From positions 331,235 through 395,234 of the forward strand of contig NZ_VVIQ01000002.1 in the NCBI RefSeq assembly GCF_009728485.1: a stretch of 64,000 bases of DNA, given 5' to 3'. Each line of letters opens with the position of its first letter. The stretch's first letter is position 1. Shown piece after piece: positions 36,648 through 46,852 of this stretch. This DNA comes from Prevotella vespertina. GTDB taxonomy: Bacteria; Bacteroidota; Bacteroidia; Bacteroidales; Bacteroidaceae. The position numbers were made by a program, and so were the translations under genes. Under the pieces are notes generated by a model that worked only from the letters and a program-made list of their open reading frames with translations, was not told the DNA's origin and made no database searches.

Positions 36648-36928
36648 ATACACATGAGTGCAACCTTTCTGCATAGATAAAGATTTCTGCTTACCTTTAT
36701 TATCTTTTTTATATATATAATGGAACGTCAATTAAATTGTAGGAACTTTCCTGTAACCACTTGCTTAGTACCATTCATATATATGATAACATGCAAGTTA
36801 GTCTTACTATAGCTTACTATCTGTTCGGAGTTTCTGTCCATCTGCAGCCTACTGTCAATCATCTTCTTCCTGAACCATTGCGCTCTTTGCAACAGTTCAG
36901 AAAGAAGACATCATATCACCATCAACGC

Positions 36929-39900
36929 CTACTTATCATCTGGACCGTCTTCTGCAACCCGACTATAACTTACAGCGTCGTTCTCTGGCAACTCATAAAG
37001 CGGACAATCTCTTCTTGCTTCCATGTCATGACCCACACTCTCAAGGTCGGTGATGGAGAATGCTGTCACATAGAGATACAGTGCCACAACAACTTTTATT
37101 GCGGCATCGACATCTGCAGCTGTATTGACAGGTGCATTATGCGCTTCATTGTTACGCCAATCTCTCAACATCTGCAAATAAGAAGAGAACTTCTTCCCAT
37201 CTTCATCTGTAGCGTATTTCAGTTTCCATAGACACCTAAAGGCATGGACAGCATCTGCCAACATGGCGTCTCTTCCACCTTGTCCTTCTATCTCATCATC
37301 ATTTATCAGATAGTATAATTTCTTTAAGTAAGATTCATACTTCTGAACCAACGAGTTAAAGAGAGAATACCTCATGACTGCATTTGGATGAGGGTCAGTA
37401 AAGATATTGTTTAGTCCTTCCTTTAGTAGGTCGTTGATACCATCTAACTTAGGTAGACTTACCGTGTTCAGTACAAAGAAGAAACAATCCACAATCTCTG
37501 GTAGTGCTCTCATCTTCTTGCAGACACCCACAAACTCTGGTTGCATCATTGCTATTATCTTGTCCTTCAGCACAGCCTCATCATAGATAAGATTTCTTGA
37601 TGCTGATATCTGTAAGCCCAGATTATCCAGAATCTTATTAATCAACATCTGTTCAAGACCTTTCTCCTTCTCAAGTAATTCCTTAAGGTGGAAATACTTC
37701 TCTATTTGGTCTACGATGGTATCATCAAACTTCTGCCTACAGATATTCACCAACACATCACGAGAGTTATTGGCACGGATAGCATCGGCAAGCTCTGGGT
37801 TTCTCATCAGTTCTTCCAATATCTGTTTGATGATTTTATCATTCTCATTCAGAATACCCACAAACGGACTATTCACCATATTGAGTATTTCTGCAATGGT
37901 CTTCTTCTCGTCCTCTTGCTTCAATCCCACTTCACCAATACGGCTCGATTTTAGTTCTGTTGGTTCATCCTCTAACTTTATGCTTCCTTCGTAGGAGAGC
38001 TGTATGCGTAGTTTGTCAAGGTCTATCATGCTCGCTAACTCCATTGGTAGCGTCTCTTTCGTATAAGGCAAATACTTATAGAACACCTTACAGAACACAT
38101 AGAATTTCTCCAAGTCGGGGTCGGTGAAGTCTATAACTTGTGCTAAGAAGCCATACTGTCTTACAAACCGATTAACCAACTTACGATACCTGTCTTTCTC
38201 TTCATCTGTTAAAGGGGCTACCCTCTCTCTCACAATGTCTAACAGGATTGACGGCACACTTGACACCTTCTTTGGGTCTATCAGTCGTTCGCATACCTCA
38301 TTTACTTCCTCTTCACTGAACAAGTTCCATTGCTCTACATCCTCTTTCATCGTGTAGACACGCTGCGGGTCAATTTCTCCACTCAGTGTTGTAACGGTAT
38401 AATACTGATTGAACGCTTTACGGACTGACTCTGTATCATTACGGAAATCTACTACCAACGTGTCTTCTTTATAAGGCCAATAAGTACGATTAAGACGTGA
38501 GAGCGTCTGTATACATTGTATGCCTCCCAACGAGCGATCAACAAACATTGTGTGCAGTAGCTTCTGATCGAAGCCTGTCTGGAACTTCTCTGCCACTATC
38601 AATATCTTATAATCGTCTTCCTTGAACTTCTCTGCAATGGCATTGTCTGTCACACCATCATCATTCATGTTGGCTTCTGTACATTTCTTACCGCTGCTGT
38701 CGGTCACCTCTCCTGAGAAAGCCACAAGGGTCTTTATCTCTCCTTTGTATTCCTCTGCGATAATCCTATCGATAATCTGTTTGTAGTCGGCAGCTGACTG
38801 TCGTGAGTCGCACACCACCATTGCCTTTGCCTGATGGTTTATCTTATTGATGGTGAACTTCATGAACTGGTCGACCATCATACTTGCCTTGCGCGACTTG
38901 ATATACATATCTTTCCCCAACATTGCAGCTATCACCTTCAATGCCTTCTTCTTCTCAAACTGCACTTCAGCATCCTTGTCGGGGTCTTTCTCTATCAACT
39001 CAAACATCGTTTTATAGCTGATGTAGTTCTGTGTGACGTCAAGGATAAACTTCTCGTCGATGGCTTGTTTCATAGAGTAAAGGTCGTGGGCTTCCTTCCC
39101 ATCCTTACCATATAGGGCATAGGTCTTATCCTTTGGCGTTGCGGTGAAAGCAAAATAAGAGATGTGCTTCATCATCTTACGGTAGTTCTGCTGCTGTGCC
39201 ATCAACGCATCCAACGGACTTTCATAGTCGTCTGGGTTATAGTCTTCTATCTGGGCTAAGTCTTCCTGCGTCGAGAGTGCATTTACTAAGTCCTTTGCAG
39301 CCTCATTGCCTACTGCCGTGTGAGCCTCGTCAATGATGACGGCATACCGCTTCTGCTGTTCATGCTTCAGATAGTCTAAGGCGTATGCAAACTTCTGTAC
39401 TGTAGAGATAATAATTCTGTTCTTGCCATTCAGTGCATCAGCCAAGGTCTTTGAACGCTTACGAATATCCATCACCGTACCAAGCGTTGTCTCGAAGTTA
39501 ACAACGTCTTCTGCCATATTACGGTTTAGCACAATGCGGTCGGTCACCATGATGATACTATCAAAGACTGCTGCACCATTTGCGTCAATCATGTTCGTAA
39601 ACTGATGTGCCAGCCATGCCATGGTCTTCGTCTTTCCACTTCCTGCCGAGTGTTGTATGAGGTAGTTATGTCCTACTCCCTCTTCTTCAACCAACCGACG
39701 CAGTTTGTGTACAGCTCTTAGTTGATGATAACGTGGAAAGATTACCACCGTGCGCCTCTTCATCTCCTTTGTGTTGCGGTCTTCATAACTTTCATCATAG
39801 CGTTTGATGAAGTGTAACAGTAGGTCGAGCAGGGAGTCGGCTTGCAGAATGTCTCTCCACATATAAGCTGTTGGATAGTCGCCTTCTATCGTCGGATTCA

Positions 39901-40555
39901 CTGTCTCACGGTTGAAAGGCAGGAAGGTTGTTCCCTCTCCGTTCAGTTTGGTAGTCATAAAGACATACTGGTTATCCATCACAAAGTGCACCAGACAGTT
40001 TCTTAACATTCGGTTCTCGGCATTGCGTTGCGTGCGATACTGGGCTATACCGTGCGTGTAGTTCTGCCCTGTTCCTTCATTCTTTAGCTCGAAGGTGAAG
40101 AGGGGTATACCATTCAAGAGGATACACAGGTCCAGTTCGTTACCACTGTCAGCTCCCATGGAGTAGCGCATCTGGCGCACCACACTAAACCGATTGGCAC
40201 GATAAAGTCTGTAGTTTTCTGTTCCTTCGCCTTCCAACGTAGGCTTAAACTGGCAGAACTTCACCTTCGCCCCACTCACCGTGAAGCCCTTGCGCATGAT
40301 GTTCAAGATACTCTCTCCACGGTCTAATCGCTTGTTATACTCACGGATAACCGTCTCTGTCTCTCGCCCCGCAAAGTGTTGCGACAGCTTCTTCCACACG
40401 ATGGGTTGTGCTCGTAAGAACTGTTCTAACATCTCGGCATCGCACAAGCGTTCGATGTCAAACTGTGCACTACTGCGCTGATTGTATAGGTCGCTATTTG
40501 CAAGATAGTTTGCAATATGCGCCTCAAAGGTTGTTTCGCTTAAAGGATTTAGCAT
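36929..40555 (-). CDS. hsdR: Type I restriction endonuclease subunit R
   Basis: A protein of 1208 residues. The PD-(D/E)xK nuclease is visible as ELDLCILLNGIPLFTFELKN (Asp142, E156-x-K158). The motor domain has Walker A HSAGSGKTKTM (near 302), VIIDEAHTAV (DEAH), AFTATPKDKTYALYG and, in the second RecA domain, LSRLNRTYW. HsdR translocates DNA and cuts far from the HsdS target when the site is not methylated. The gene is full length and ends the hsdM-hsdS-hsdR run. It is separated from hsdS by 279 bases that hold array F, which may set the R to M/S ratio. Confidence 0.95.
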   Translation of the reverse strand: MLNPLSETTFEAHIANYLANSDLYNQRSSAQFDIERLCDAEMLEQFLRAQPIVWKKLSQHFAGRETETVIREYNKRLDRGESILNIMRKGFTVSGAKVKFCQFKPTLEGEGTENYRLYRANRFSVVRQMRYSMGADSGNELDLCILLNGIPLFTFELKNEGTGQNYTHGIAQYRTQRNAENRMLRNCLVHFVMDNQYVFMTTKLNGEGTTFLPFNRETVNPTIEGDYPTAYMWRDILQADSLLDLLLHFIKRYDESYEDRNTKEMKRRTVVIFPRYHQLRAVHKLRRLVEEEGVGHNYLIQHSAGSGKTKTMAWLAHQFTNMIDANGAAVFDSIIMVTDRIVLNRNMAEDVVNFETTLGTVMDIRKRSKTLADALNGKNRIIISTVQKFAYALDYLKHEQQKRYAVIIDEAHTAVGNEAAKDLVNALSTQEDLAQIEDYNPDDYESPLDALMAQQQNYRKMMKHISYFAFTATPKDKTYALYGKDGKEAHDLYSMKQAIDEKFILDVTQNYISYKTMFELIEKDPDKDAEVQFEKKKALKVIAAMLGKDMYIKSRKASMMVDQFMKFTINKINHQAKAMVVCDSRQSAADYKQIIDRIIAEEYKGEIKTLVAFSGEVTDSSGKKCTEANMNDDGVTDNAIAEKFKEDDYKILIVAEKFQTGFDQKLLHTMFVDRSLGGIQCIQTLSRLNRTYWPYKEDTLVVDFRNDTESVRKAFNQYYTVTTLSGEIDPQRVYTMKEDVEQWNLFSEEEVNEVCERLIDPKKVSSVPSILLDIVRERVAPLTDEEKDRYRKLVNRFVRQYGFLAQVIDFTDPDLEKFYVFCKVFYKYLPYTKETLPMELASMIDLDKLRIQLSYEGSIKLEDEPTELKSSRIGEVGLKQEDEKKTIAEILNMVNSPFVGILNENDKIIKQILEELMRNPELADAIRANNSRDVLVNICRQKFDDTIVDQIEKYFHLKELLEKEKGLEQMLINKILDNLGLQISASRNLIYDEAVLKDKIIAMMQPEFVGVCKKMRALPEIVDCFFFVLNTVSLPKLDGINDLLKEGLNNIFTDPHPNAVMRYSLFNSLVQKYESYLKKLYYLINDDEIEGQGGRDAMLADAVHAFRCLWKLKYATDEDGKKFSSYLQMLRDWRNNEAHNAPVNTAADVDAAIKVVVALYLYVTAFSITDLESVGHDMEARRDCPLYELPENDAVSYSRVAEDGPDDK

Positions 40556-40656
40556 ATTTTGTTGTTGTTTATTGTCAATGTTTCGTTTCTCTTTCTTGTG
40601 TATATAACGTCTGCTACAGTTCTACTTTCATTAGGCAAAGGTCCACCCTTCTGACA

Positions 40657-40766
40657 GTTTCATACTTATGAAACTCAAGTTTCAGTCTACTGATATTAGA
40701 GTTTCAGTCAAGTGAAACTCAAGTTGCAGCCGAGTGAGACCTAAGTTGTAGCCCTTAGAACTGTCC
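40657..40766. repeat. 22-bp-period tandem array F inside the hsd operon
   Basis: Five units start at 40657, 40679, 40701, 40723 and 40745. Each begins AGTTTCAG or AGTTGCAG, and units 1 and 3 carry GTTTCA...TGAAAC dyads. It lies between hsdS and hsdR, with no other gene in the 40556-40834 gap. It has no sequence likeness to the other arrays beyond the period. Confidence 0.85.
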
Positions 40767-40834
40767 TTAAACCCTTTCCAAGGGCTTTGCTCATTACGTG
40801 GTAAGCCCCTGTTTGGTTCTTACTCGGCATGTTG

Positions 40835-42088
40835 TCAGTTATCAGTTACCTTCCTTTTGCCCGTAACCACCTCCGTAATCAAGCTCTGCTTATACTCTTG
40901 TAGAAGGTCTATTTGGTGTTGGGCGTTGGAGATAGAGGTATCTATGGTAGCACATTTGTGGTCGAGGTAAGAGGCGATAGCGGCTTGCTCTTCTGCCATT
41001 GCTAAAGGAACTTTAATCTCATCAATAGTAGTTTTTGTTAACTGATTGATGGTTGTTGTAGAGAAATAGCCCTTGTATTGACCTATTGCTGTTTGAAAGA
41101 GATAGAATCCATACTTCTTTTCAATATTAGGAATATATCTCATCATAAAAGCTCCAAATGTCGCATTAAGTTCTTTATCAACAAAAGCAGATTTCCCTAC
41201 TAATGCTGCACTACCATTCCTCGAACAGATTATAATATCACCCTTATTCACCAATAAATCTCTTGAAACTTTACTAACATAGACATTATCCTCAAAGGAC
41301 AAGGAGGAATTCTGAATATTAGATGAACGTAATACCAAGATACCATTATCTACAACATCCTTAGGAGAATATGTCAAGCCATTACCAAACGTACCTGTAA
41401 ACTTTAAAGGCATCACCTCCCAATGCTTTGGCACATCTCCTATCCACTCAACTCCCGACTGTTTCATTTCGACATTAGGGTTCAGTCCTTTCGTTACAGC
41501 ATGAGTGATAACACTCTGTTTCAGTTCTTGGAGTAGAGCAATACGCTTTTGTTGAATAGAAATGAGGTTATCTATCTTTGCACAGTGTGTATCAAGATAG
41601 GTTGCAATAAAGACTTGTTCGTAATAAGGTGGCACAGGAAGAGTCTGTAATTCTAAATTTGATTGACTTAATTTAGGTTGTGCAGAACCTGTAATAAAAG
41701 TTGAGTAATCAGCAGCCTCTAATGTGTAGTACATATATCCATAATCGACATTCTTCATAGGTTTTAATATATGTGCGTGGTTATTTACCCAAAACTTTCC
41801 TTCTGCCTTATATATTAATGGTAGATTCCTAAATACGAGATTAGCTCCATCCTCTCCTATTAAGAGAACCCTATCATCAACATTATAATAATCAATCTTG
41901 TCTATTACACCAGATGCACCATAGTATTCATATTGAGGATTAGTTCGTTCTCTTTTATCCGCAGATATTGGTTCGCGAAGATTATCCAAATTATAAAACA
42001 ACCATTTTAGCTGCTTCACCTCCCAATGCTTCGGCACATCCCCAATCCATGCCACTCCACTATCCTTATACTCATCGTATTTTTTCAT
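40835..42088 (-). CDS. hsdS: Type I restriction specificity subunit S
   Basis: A protein of 417 residues with the twofold layout of HsdS: two target-recognition domains, each starting with a near-identical block (SGVAWIGDVPKHWEVKQLKW near 11 and SGVEWIGDVPKHWEVMPLKF near 211). Each ends in a helical spacer (KIDNLISIQQKRIALLQELK; TIDTSISNAQHQIDLLQEYK). The first domain reads one half-site and the second the other. The gene begins 5 bases after hsdM. No spare hsdS fragments or recombinase gene lie next to it, so I see no sign of shuffling here. Confidence 0.93.
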   Translation of the reverse strand: MKKYDEYKDSGVAWIGDVPKHWEVKQLKWLFYNLDNLREPISADKRERTNPQYEYYGASGVIDKIDYYNVDDRVLLIGEDGANLVFRNLPLIYKAEGKFWVNNHAHILKPMKNVDYGYMYYTLEAADYSTFITGSAQPKLSQSNLELQTLPVPPYYEQVFIATYLDTHCAKIDNLISIQQKRIALLQELKQSVITHAVTKGLNPNVEMKQSGVEWIGDVPKHWEVMPLKFTGTFGNGLTYSPKDVVDNGILVLRSSNIQNSSLSFEDNVYVSKVSRDLLVNKGDIIICSRNGSAALVGKSAFVDKELNATFGAFMMRYIPNIEKKYGFYLFQTAIGQYKGYFSTTTINQLTKTTIDEIKVPLAMAEEQAAIASYLDHKCATIDTSISNAQHQIDLLQEYKQSLITEVVTGKRKVTDN

Positions 42089-42093
42089 ACGTC

Positions 42094-44139
42094 TTAGTCC
42101 TCCTTTAGCTGTGAGAGTTCGTTGTTGAGTGCACTGTCTAATGTTGCCAATTCTGAAAGGATTTCTTCGCTACTGCGCAAAGGGCGATACTTATAAAAAA
42201 GTCGGGTGAAAGGGAACTCACAACCTACCTTGTCTTTATCACGCTCCATCCACGCATCGGGCGCAAAAGGTAGCACCTCACGACGGAAGTAGTCGTCGAT
42301 ATCTTCCTTCATTGGTATCTTCTCGGTATCGTTCAGATTGGTATCAGCAACCCGCTCACCACTGTTCTTAATAGGGTCGTCGAACACTTCGGGGGCATCC
42401 TCTGCTACTCTGCCAAACACATCACGCAACTGTTTCTTCTGTGCCTTGGTAGTCTTCACGTGATTCTCTTTCAAGAACACAAAGAACTCGTGGTCGCTAC
42501 GCTGCTCGTCCACACCGTCTATTGCTGCCACCTCTTGCAAGATAAGGTTCTTCTTGTCGTCTGCCTTAAAGTCATCGTTACTGCATAAAGCCTCATACGT
42601 AGCACGGATATTACTAAACCACAGGCGCAACGGACGTCGTACTGCCACGTTGGTATAAAGGAAGTCATCGTAGTCCATGAGCTTCGCAATCTCTAAGTGT
42701 TCCGTCTCGCCTGTCTTGTCGTAGACAATGTCACGGCAGCAAGGCTCGTAAGCCTTATAGATACTAATGATGTCGTGCGTTCCCTCCTCGCTTATCTCAA
42801 ATCGTTTCTTACCTAAGTTCTTCTGAAGTAAGGTGGTAAACTCGCTATGGGCAGCATCAACAAAGAGCACTTTGCGATAGCGTTCAGCTGGTCGTTTGTT
42901 ATCAAGTATCCACAGATAGGTGGTGATGTCAGTACCGTAGAAGAGATTCTTAGGCAGGGCTATGATAGCATCGAGCAAGTTACGGTCGAGCAACATCTTA
43001 CGAATATTGCTCCATCCCGTCCCTGCATCACCATTAAAGAGGGGCGATCCATTGAGAACAATGCCTATGCGTGACCCAGCTTCACTATCCATCTTAGCGA
43101 TCATGTGCTGCAGGAAGAGCAATGAACCATCCGACGTAGAAGGCAGTCCCGCCTCGAAACGTCCGCCAGGACGGTTGTCTTGCATCACTATACTCTTTAC
43201 CTTTGTGTCCTTACCCCAGTCTACACCAAAGGGAGGGTTAGCCAACATGAAGTTAAAATGCTTACCAAAGAGCTTGTCATCAGCCAAGGTGTCGCCCTGA
43301 TAGAGCTGCTGATCAAGGTTCTGATCGTCGCCTTTCATGAGTAGGTCCGCCTTACAGATAGCGTATGTCTTCTGGCTAAGTTCCTGTCCATAAAGGAACA
43401 CTTGTAGATGCTTGTTCTGTGCCATCTCTTGTAGATGCTCGCGCCCTACGGTGAGCATACCACCCGTACCACAACAGGGATCATAAATGGTGAAAGCCCT
43501 ACCAGGGACAAACAGCTCTTCTTCCTTCCCCGACATGGTCAGTGCCACCAAGAGTTTAACAATCTCACGTGGCGTATAGAACTGACCAGCCTTCGTGTTC
43601 GTTGACTCCTTCGAACGACGGATAACAATCTCGAAGATTGTTCCCATCATCGCATTACTCACCCTGTCTGGATGCAAGTCGGCTTTCTCAACAAACTGAA
43701 GGACAACGGCAAAGAGCTTATTGCCACGCTCAAGACGAGCGTATATCTTCGATAGGTCGACAATGCCACTGTCGCCATCTTCGTGTACAAAGTTAGCAAG
43801 AATGTCCTTCACATTGGATGTAAAGCCCTCTATATAGGTCTTAAAGGCATCGCCAATCTGGTCGGGAGAGTTAAGTAACTTCTTTAGTGAAAGACCTGAC
43901 ATATTAAAGAAAGTAAGTCCATTCTGCCTCATCAACGACTGTAACTTATACTTTCTCATCTCCTCTGGAGTTTCGTTTAGCGTGTTGAGTATCGTCTCGT
44001 ACTTATCCTCAAGCACACAATCAAGTCTTCGGAGCAGGGTGAAAGGTAAGATAACATCCTCCACCTCAGAATCATCATAGTAGTTACGAATAACCTCTTT
44101 GATGTCCCATATCACATTAGCTAATTCTTGTTCTGTCAT
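42094..44139 (-). CDS. hsdM: Type I restriction-modification DNA methyltransferase subunit M
   Basis: A protein of 681 residues. The N-terminal helical domain is followed by GQFYTPREIVKLLVALT (about 186-202), AdoMet motif I YDPCCGTGGMLT (219-230) and catalytic ANPPFGVDW (300-308). It is longer than E. coli HsdM (about 530) because of an extended C-terminal region, as is common in Bacteroidetes. It methylates adenine in the HsdS target. A TAACTTTG box overlaps the stop codon of the upstream WYL gene, so the operon has its own promoter in addition to read-through. Confidence 0.93.
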   Translation of the reverse strand: MTEQELANVIWDIKEVIRNYYDDSEVEDVILPFTLLRRLDCVLEDKYETILNTLNETPEEMRKYKLQSLMRQNGLTFFNMSGLSLKKLLNSPDQIGDAFKTYIEGFTSNVKDILANFVHEDGDSGIVDLSKIYARLERGNKLFAVVLQFVEKADLHPDRVSNAMMGTIFEIVIRRSKESTNTKAGQFYTPREIVKLLVALTMSGKEEELFVPGRAFTIYDPCCGTGGMLTVGREHLQEMAQNKHLQVFLYGQELSQKTYAICKADLLMKGDDQNLDQQLYQGDTLADDKLFGKHFNFMLANPPFGVDWGKDTKVKSIVMQDNRPGGRFEAGLPSTSDGSLLFLQHMIAKMDSEAGSRIGIVLNGSPLFNGDAGTGWSNIRKMLLDRNLLDAIIALPKNLFYGTDITTYLWILDNKRPAERYRKVLFVDAAHSEFTTLLQKNLGKKRFEISEEGTHDIISIYKAYEPCCRDIVYDKTGETEHLEIAKLMDYDDFLYTNVAVRRPLRLWFSNIRATYEALCSNDDFKADDKKNLILQEVAAIDGVDEQRSDHEFFVFLKENHVKTTKAQKKQLRDVFGRVAEDAPEVFDDPIKNSGERVADTNLNDTEKIPMKEDIDDYFRREVLPFAPDAWMERDKDKVGCEFPFTRLFYKYRPLRSSEEILSELATLDSALNNELSQLKED

Positions 44140-44170
44140 ATATATTTGTTCTTTTATTTCTTATCTGATG

Positions 44171-44178
44171 CAAAGTTA
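44171..44178 (-). promoter_or_regulatory. -7 box of the hsd operon within the WYL stop codon
   Basis: Minus-strand TAACTTTG lies 31 bases before hsdM and contains the last bases of the WYL gene. The -33 region is not clear. Confidence 0.5.
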
Positions 44179-45189
44179 ATGATTATCTGTGCAGTCTTCG
44201 TGCATTGATAGATATTTCTGCAAATTATCTTTTAGCTTGTCTCTTATCTCGTTGCGTAACCATTCGGGGGAGAGCACCTCAACATCGGGGATGAAGGAGA
44301 GGATTTGTTGGGATAATTCACGGTTGGGTTTCACATGGATACTGACTGTGTTGGGCTCGGACAACACACGCTGTGAGGAGTGGATGGGCTTCGAAAGGAC
44401 GTATGGGAAACGCTGGGGCGAGAATCGCAAGACGACCTCTTCGGTGGCTACATCACCGTAAGGAACCGACACACCGATGACGTCATCGAAGTAAGATGCG
44501 AAATCGGTTGTGGCGTTCTCAACGAAGGGTTTAGTGCTACTGGCGTAGCTTTCGATACGGTCTAAGGCGTAGCTTTCTATCCTCCCCTTCTCATCATTCA
44601 GCCCAAAGAGGAACCAACGACCATTGTATTGCTTGACATAATAGGGATAGACCACGATGTTTCGCTTCTCACCCCAGTAGGATTGATAAGCTATCTCGAG
44701 CGTCTGATGATTGATTGTAGCATCGATAATGCCTGCCAAATGCTCTAATCCTTTGAGCATATCATTCTGTTCGAAGGCGATAAGGTTCTCGGAGTTGGCT
44801 TTAACCCCGAAGCGATATTCCAAGTTAGAGATGACTTCTTCCAGCCAAGCATTGGTTGGTATGCCACGATAACGGCTGAGCATATCGATCGTTGAACGGA
44901 GGTTAGCCACCTCCTCTGTGGTCAGCTCGTTATTAAAGATAGAATAGTCGGGATCAGAATAATGATAATAACACTTCTTTCCGTCGTATTGCCGTGCGCG
45001 GATCGGTGCATGATAAGGGCTCAAACGCAGGTTGGCAATGTCCTCACGTATCTGTCTCAGACTGATGTTATAGCCCAACTTCTCACTAACAAAGTCGACT
45101 AAATCATCTATATTAAACCTCCGATGCTTATTACTGAAACACTGATCCAAGATTTGATAGCGCAGGTAGGCATTCTTGTTTACTGGCAT
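44176..45189 (-). CDS. WYL-domain transcriptional regulator of the hsd operon
   Basis: A protein of 337 residues. A winged helix-turn-helix (about 5-65, RYQILDQCFSNKHRRFNIDD) precedes a linker and a WYL domain (about 145-220, LEIAYQSYWGEKRNIVVYPY and YNGRWFLFGLND). A C-terminal WCX-like part follows (VVLRFSPQRFPYVLSKPIHS). WYL proteins placed just before defence operons (BrxR/CapW type) act as repressors that respond to a ligand, perhaps a nucleic acid breakdown product. Its stop is 36 bases from hsdM, with the hsd promoter overlapping, which fits feedback on the pair. The regulated target is inferred from position. Confidence 0.8.
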   Translation of the reverse strand: MPVNKNAYLRYQILDQCFSNKHRRFNIDDLVDFVSEKLGYNISLRQIREDIANLRLSPYHAPIRARQYDGKKCYYHYSDPDYSIFNNELTTEEVANLRSTIDMLSRYRGIPTNAWLEEVISNLEYRFGVKANSENLIAFEQNDMLKGLEHLAGIIDATINHQTLEIAYQSYWGEKRNIVVYPYYVKQYNGRWFLFGLNDEKGRIESYALDRIESYASSTKPFVENATTDFASYFDDVIGVSVPYGDVATEEVVLRFSPQRFPYVLSKPIHSSQRVLSEPNTVSIHVKPNRELSQQILSFIPDVEVLSPEWLRNEIRDKLKDNLQKYLSMHEDCTDNH

Positions 45190-45243
45190 TGCAATGATAA
45201 TTATTGGTAGAGTAACTTTTACTTTGCTTAGTTATATTACCCA

Positions 45244-45251
45244 CAAAGTTA
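45244..45251 (-). promoter_or_regulatory. -7 box of the WYL gene
   Basis: Minus-strand TAACTTTG lies 54 bases before the ATG; the -33 box is weak. The rest of the gap to the nqr terminator (45252-45533) carries several TAGGTTA/TAACCTA inverted pieces without a regular period and no gene. Confidence 0.5.
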
Positions 45252-45533
45252 AGTTTTTTTAATGAAGAATCATCCTTTTTCCGCTATAAATCCTTGTTCA
45301 AGGATGAACAATGTTTTTTCATCAAAATCAAAGTTATAGGTTAGCAAAACAACTGACCTATTTGAGTTATTACTCCATTGTTCCACTCGTCTTGCCTCAT
45401 GCCTTATCTCCCCTTTCTCAAAGAGAATCCTTTTGTGCGTATGTGTAACCTACCCATTGGGATTACATAGGTTACGGTAGAGAACTCGTTATAGGTTAAG
45501 ATTCTTCTTGGTCACATAGAATAAAGATAACCT

Positions 45534-45566
45534 AAAAGGCAGAACTCCTTACTTGGAGTTCTGCCT
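45534..45566 (-). terminator. Terminator of the nqr operon
   Basis: A perfect 12-bp stem AGGCAGAACTCC (45537-45548) and GGAGTTCTGCCT (45555-45566) with a 6-nt loop. On the minus strand it is followed by TTTTAGG. It lies 11 bases beyond the nqrF stop. Confidence 0.88.
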
Positions 45567-45576
45567 TAAATTATAT

Positions 45577-46845
45577 CTATCCGAAGTTGTCGTACATGAT
45601 TGCATCCTGATCAACACCGATGCTGTCAAGATAATCAGTAACAGTCTTGATAAGCATTGGAGGTCCACAGAGGTAGTACTCACAATCCTCTGGTGCCTCG
45701 TGATCCTTTAGATACTCATCACGGATACAGTTTACTGCAAAACCAGTGTAATACTTCACACCAGCCTCATCAGCCTTAGGGTCTGGACGGTCAAGAGAGA
45801 GGTGGAAATGGAAGTTAGGATATTCCTTCTCAAGCTCCCAGAAGTCCTCAAGGAAGAATGCCTCACTGAGTGAACGCGCACCATAGAAGAAGTGCATCTC
45901 ACGATCGCAAGTGTGGAGGGTCTTTGTCATGTGCATAATCTGCGCACGCAAAGGAGCCATACCAGCACCACCACCAATCCAAATCATCTCCTTACCAGAA
46001 GTGAAGTTAGGATGGAAGTCGCCATAAGGACCGCTCATCATCACCTTATCACCCTCCTTAAGAGAGAAGATGTAAGTAGAACCGATACCAGTTGGTACGT
46101 TCTGGAAACCAACCTGCGGACGTGGCAGGAATGGAGGTGTTGCAATACGAACAGTCAATGTGATGATATCACCCTCAGCTGGATAGTTCGCCATAGAGTA
46201 AGCACGAACAGTTGGCTCAGGGTTCTTTCCCTTCAGAGAAAGAAGGTTAAACTGCTTCCAAGGACCGAGGTATTCCTCACCGATATCGTTCTTATCGAAG
46301 TCCTTATCATAGTCGATACAGTCGTAGGCAGGGATAGAAATCTGTGCATAAGAGCCAGGGATGAAGTCCATGTGTTCGCCTGGAGGCAAGGCAACCTTGA
46401 ACTCCTTGATAAAGCTGGACACGTTCTTGTTAGAGATAACAGTACACTCCCACTCCTTAACGCCCATGACAGACTCAGGAACCTTGAGTGACATATCACC
46501 CTTCACCTTACATTGACATCCGAGACGCCAATGATCTTTAACATCCTTACGGCTAAAGTGAGGACGCTCTGAATCGAGAATCTCACCGCCACCTTCTACT
46601 ACCTGCAACTTACACTGGCCACAGCTACCCTTACCACCACAAGCAGAAGGGAGGAACACACCGTTCTCATTCAGCGTAGACAGAACTGAGCTACCCTGAT
46701 CGACGGTCATCTCCTTATCATCGTTAATTGTTATCTTTACCTTTCCGCTTGGACTGAGATACTTCTTAGACACAAGCAAGAGAATCACCAACACAAGGAT
46801 GGTGATAAGGAATACCACAATACTTATTGTTATGAATTGTCCCAT
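45577..46845 (-). CDS. nqrF: Na+-translocating NADH:quinone reductase subunit F
   Basis: A protein of 422 residues. One N-terminal membrane helix (about 6-27) is followed by a ferredoxin-like 2Fe-2S domain with Cys69, Cys75, Cys78 and Cys110 ([17 protein letters not shown]). The FAD-binding RAYSMANYP and the NADH-binding [12 protein letters not shown] and YLCGPPML segments follow. NqrF takes electrons from NADH and passes them through FAD and the iron-sulfur centre into the membrane subunits. It is the last gene of the operon and ends at a strong terminator. Confidence 0.97.
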   Translation of the reverse strand: MGQFITISIVVFLITILVLVILLLVSKKYLSPSGKVKITINDDKEMTVDQGSSVLSTLNENGVFLPSACGGKGSCGQCKLQVVEGGGEILDSERPHFSRKDVKDHWRLGCQCKVKGDMSLKVPESVMGVKEWECTVISNKNVSSFIKEFKVALPPGEHMDFIPGSYAQISIPAYDCIDYDKDFDKNDIGEEYLGPWKQFNLLSLKGKNPEPTVRAYSMANYPAEGDIITLTVRIATPPFLPRPQVGFQNVPTGIGSTYIFSLKEGDKVMMSGPYGDFHPNFTSGKEMIWIGGGAGMAPLRAQIMHMTKTLHTCDREMHFFYGARSLSEAFFLEDFWELEKEYPNFHFHLSLDRPDPKADEAGVKYYTGFAVNCIRDEYLKDHEAPEDCEYYLCGPPMLIKTVTDYLDSIGVDQDAIMYDNFG

Positions 46846-46852
46846 TGTTTAC

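Noticed and set aside
40835..42088. Shuffling hsdS locus
   Set aside because: There is one complete hsdS with no spare recognition-domain fragments or adjacent recombinase.
45300..45533. An eighth 22-bp array before the nqr terminator
   Set aside because: TAGGTTA/TAACCTA pieces recur, but spacing is irregular (24 and other values).
45892..46491. 199-codon plus-strand frame opposite nqrF
   Set aside because: Antisense of a well-conserved gene; the open frame is a by-product of codon bias.
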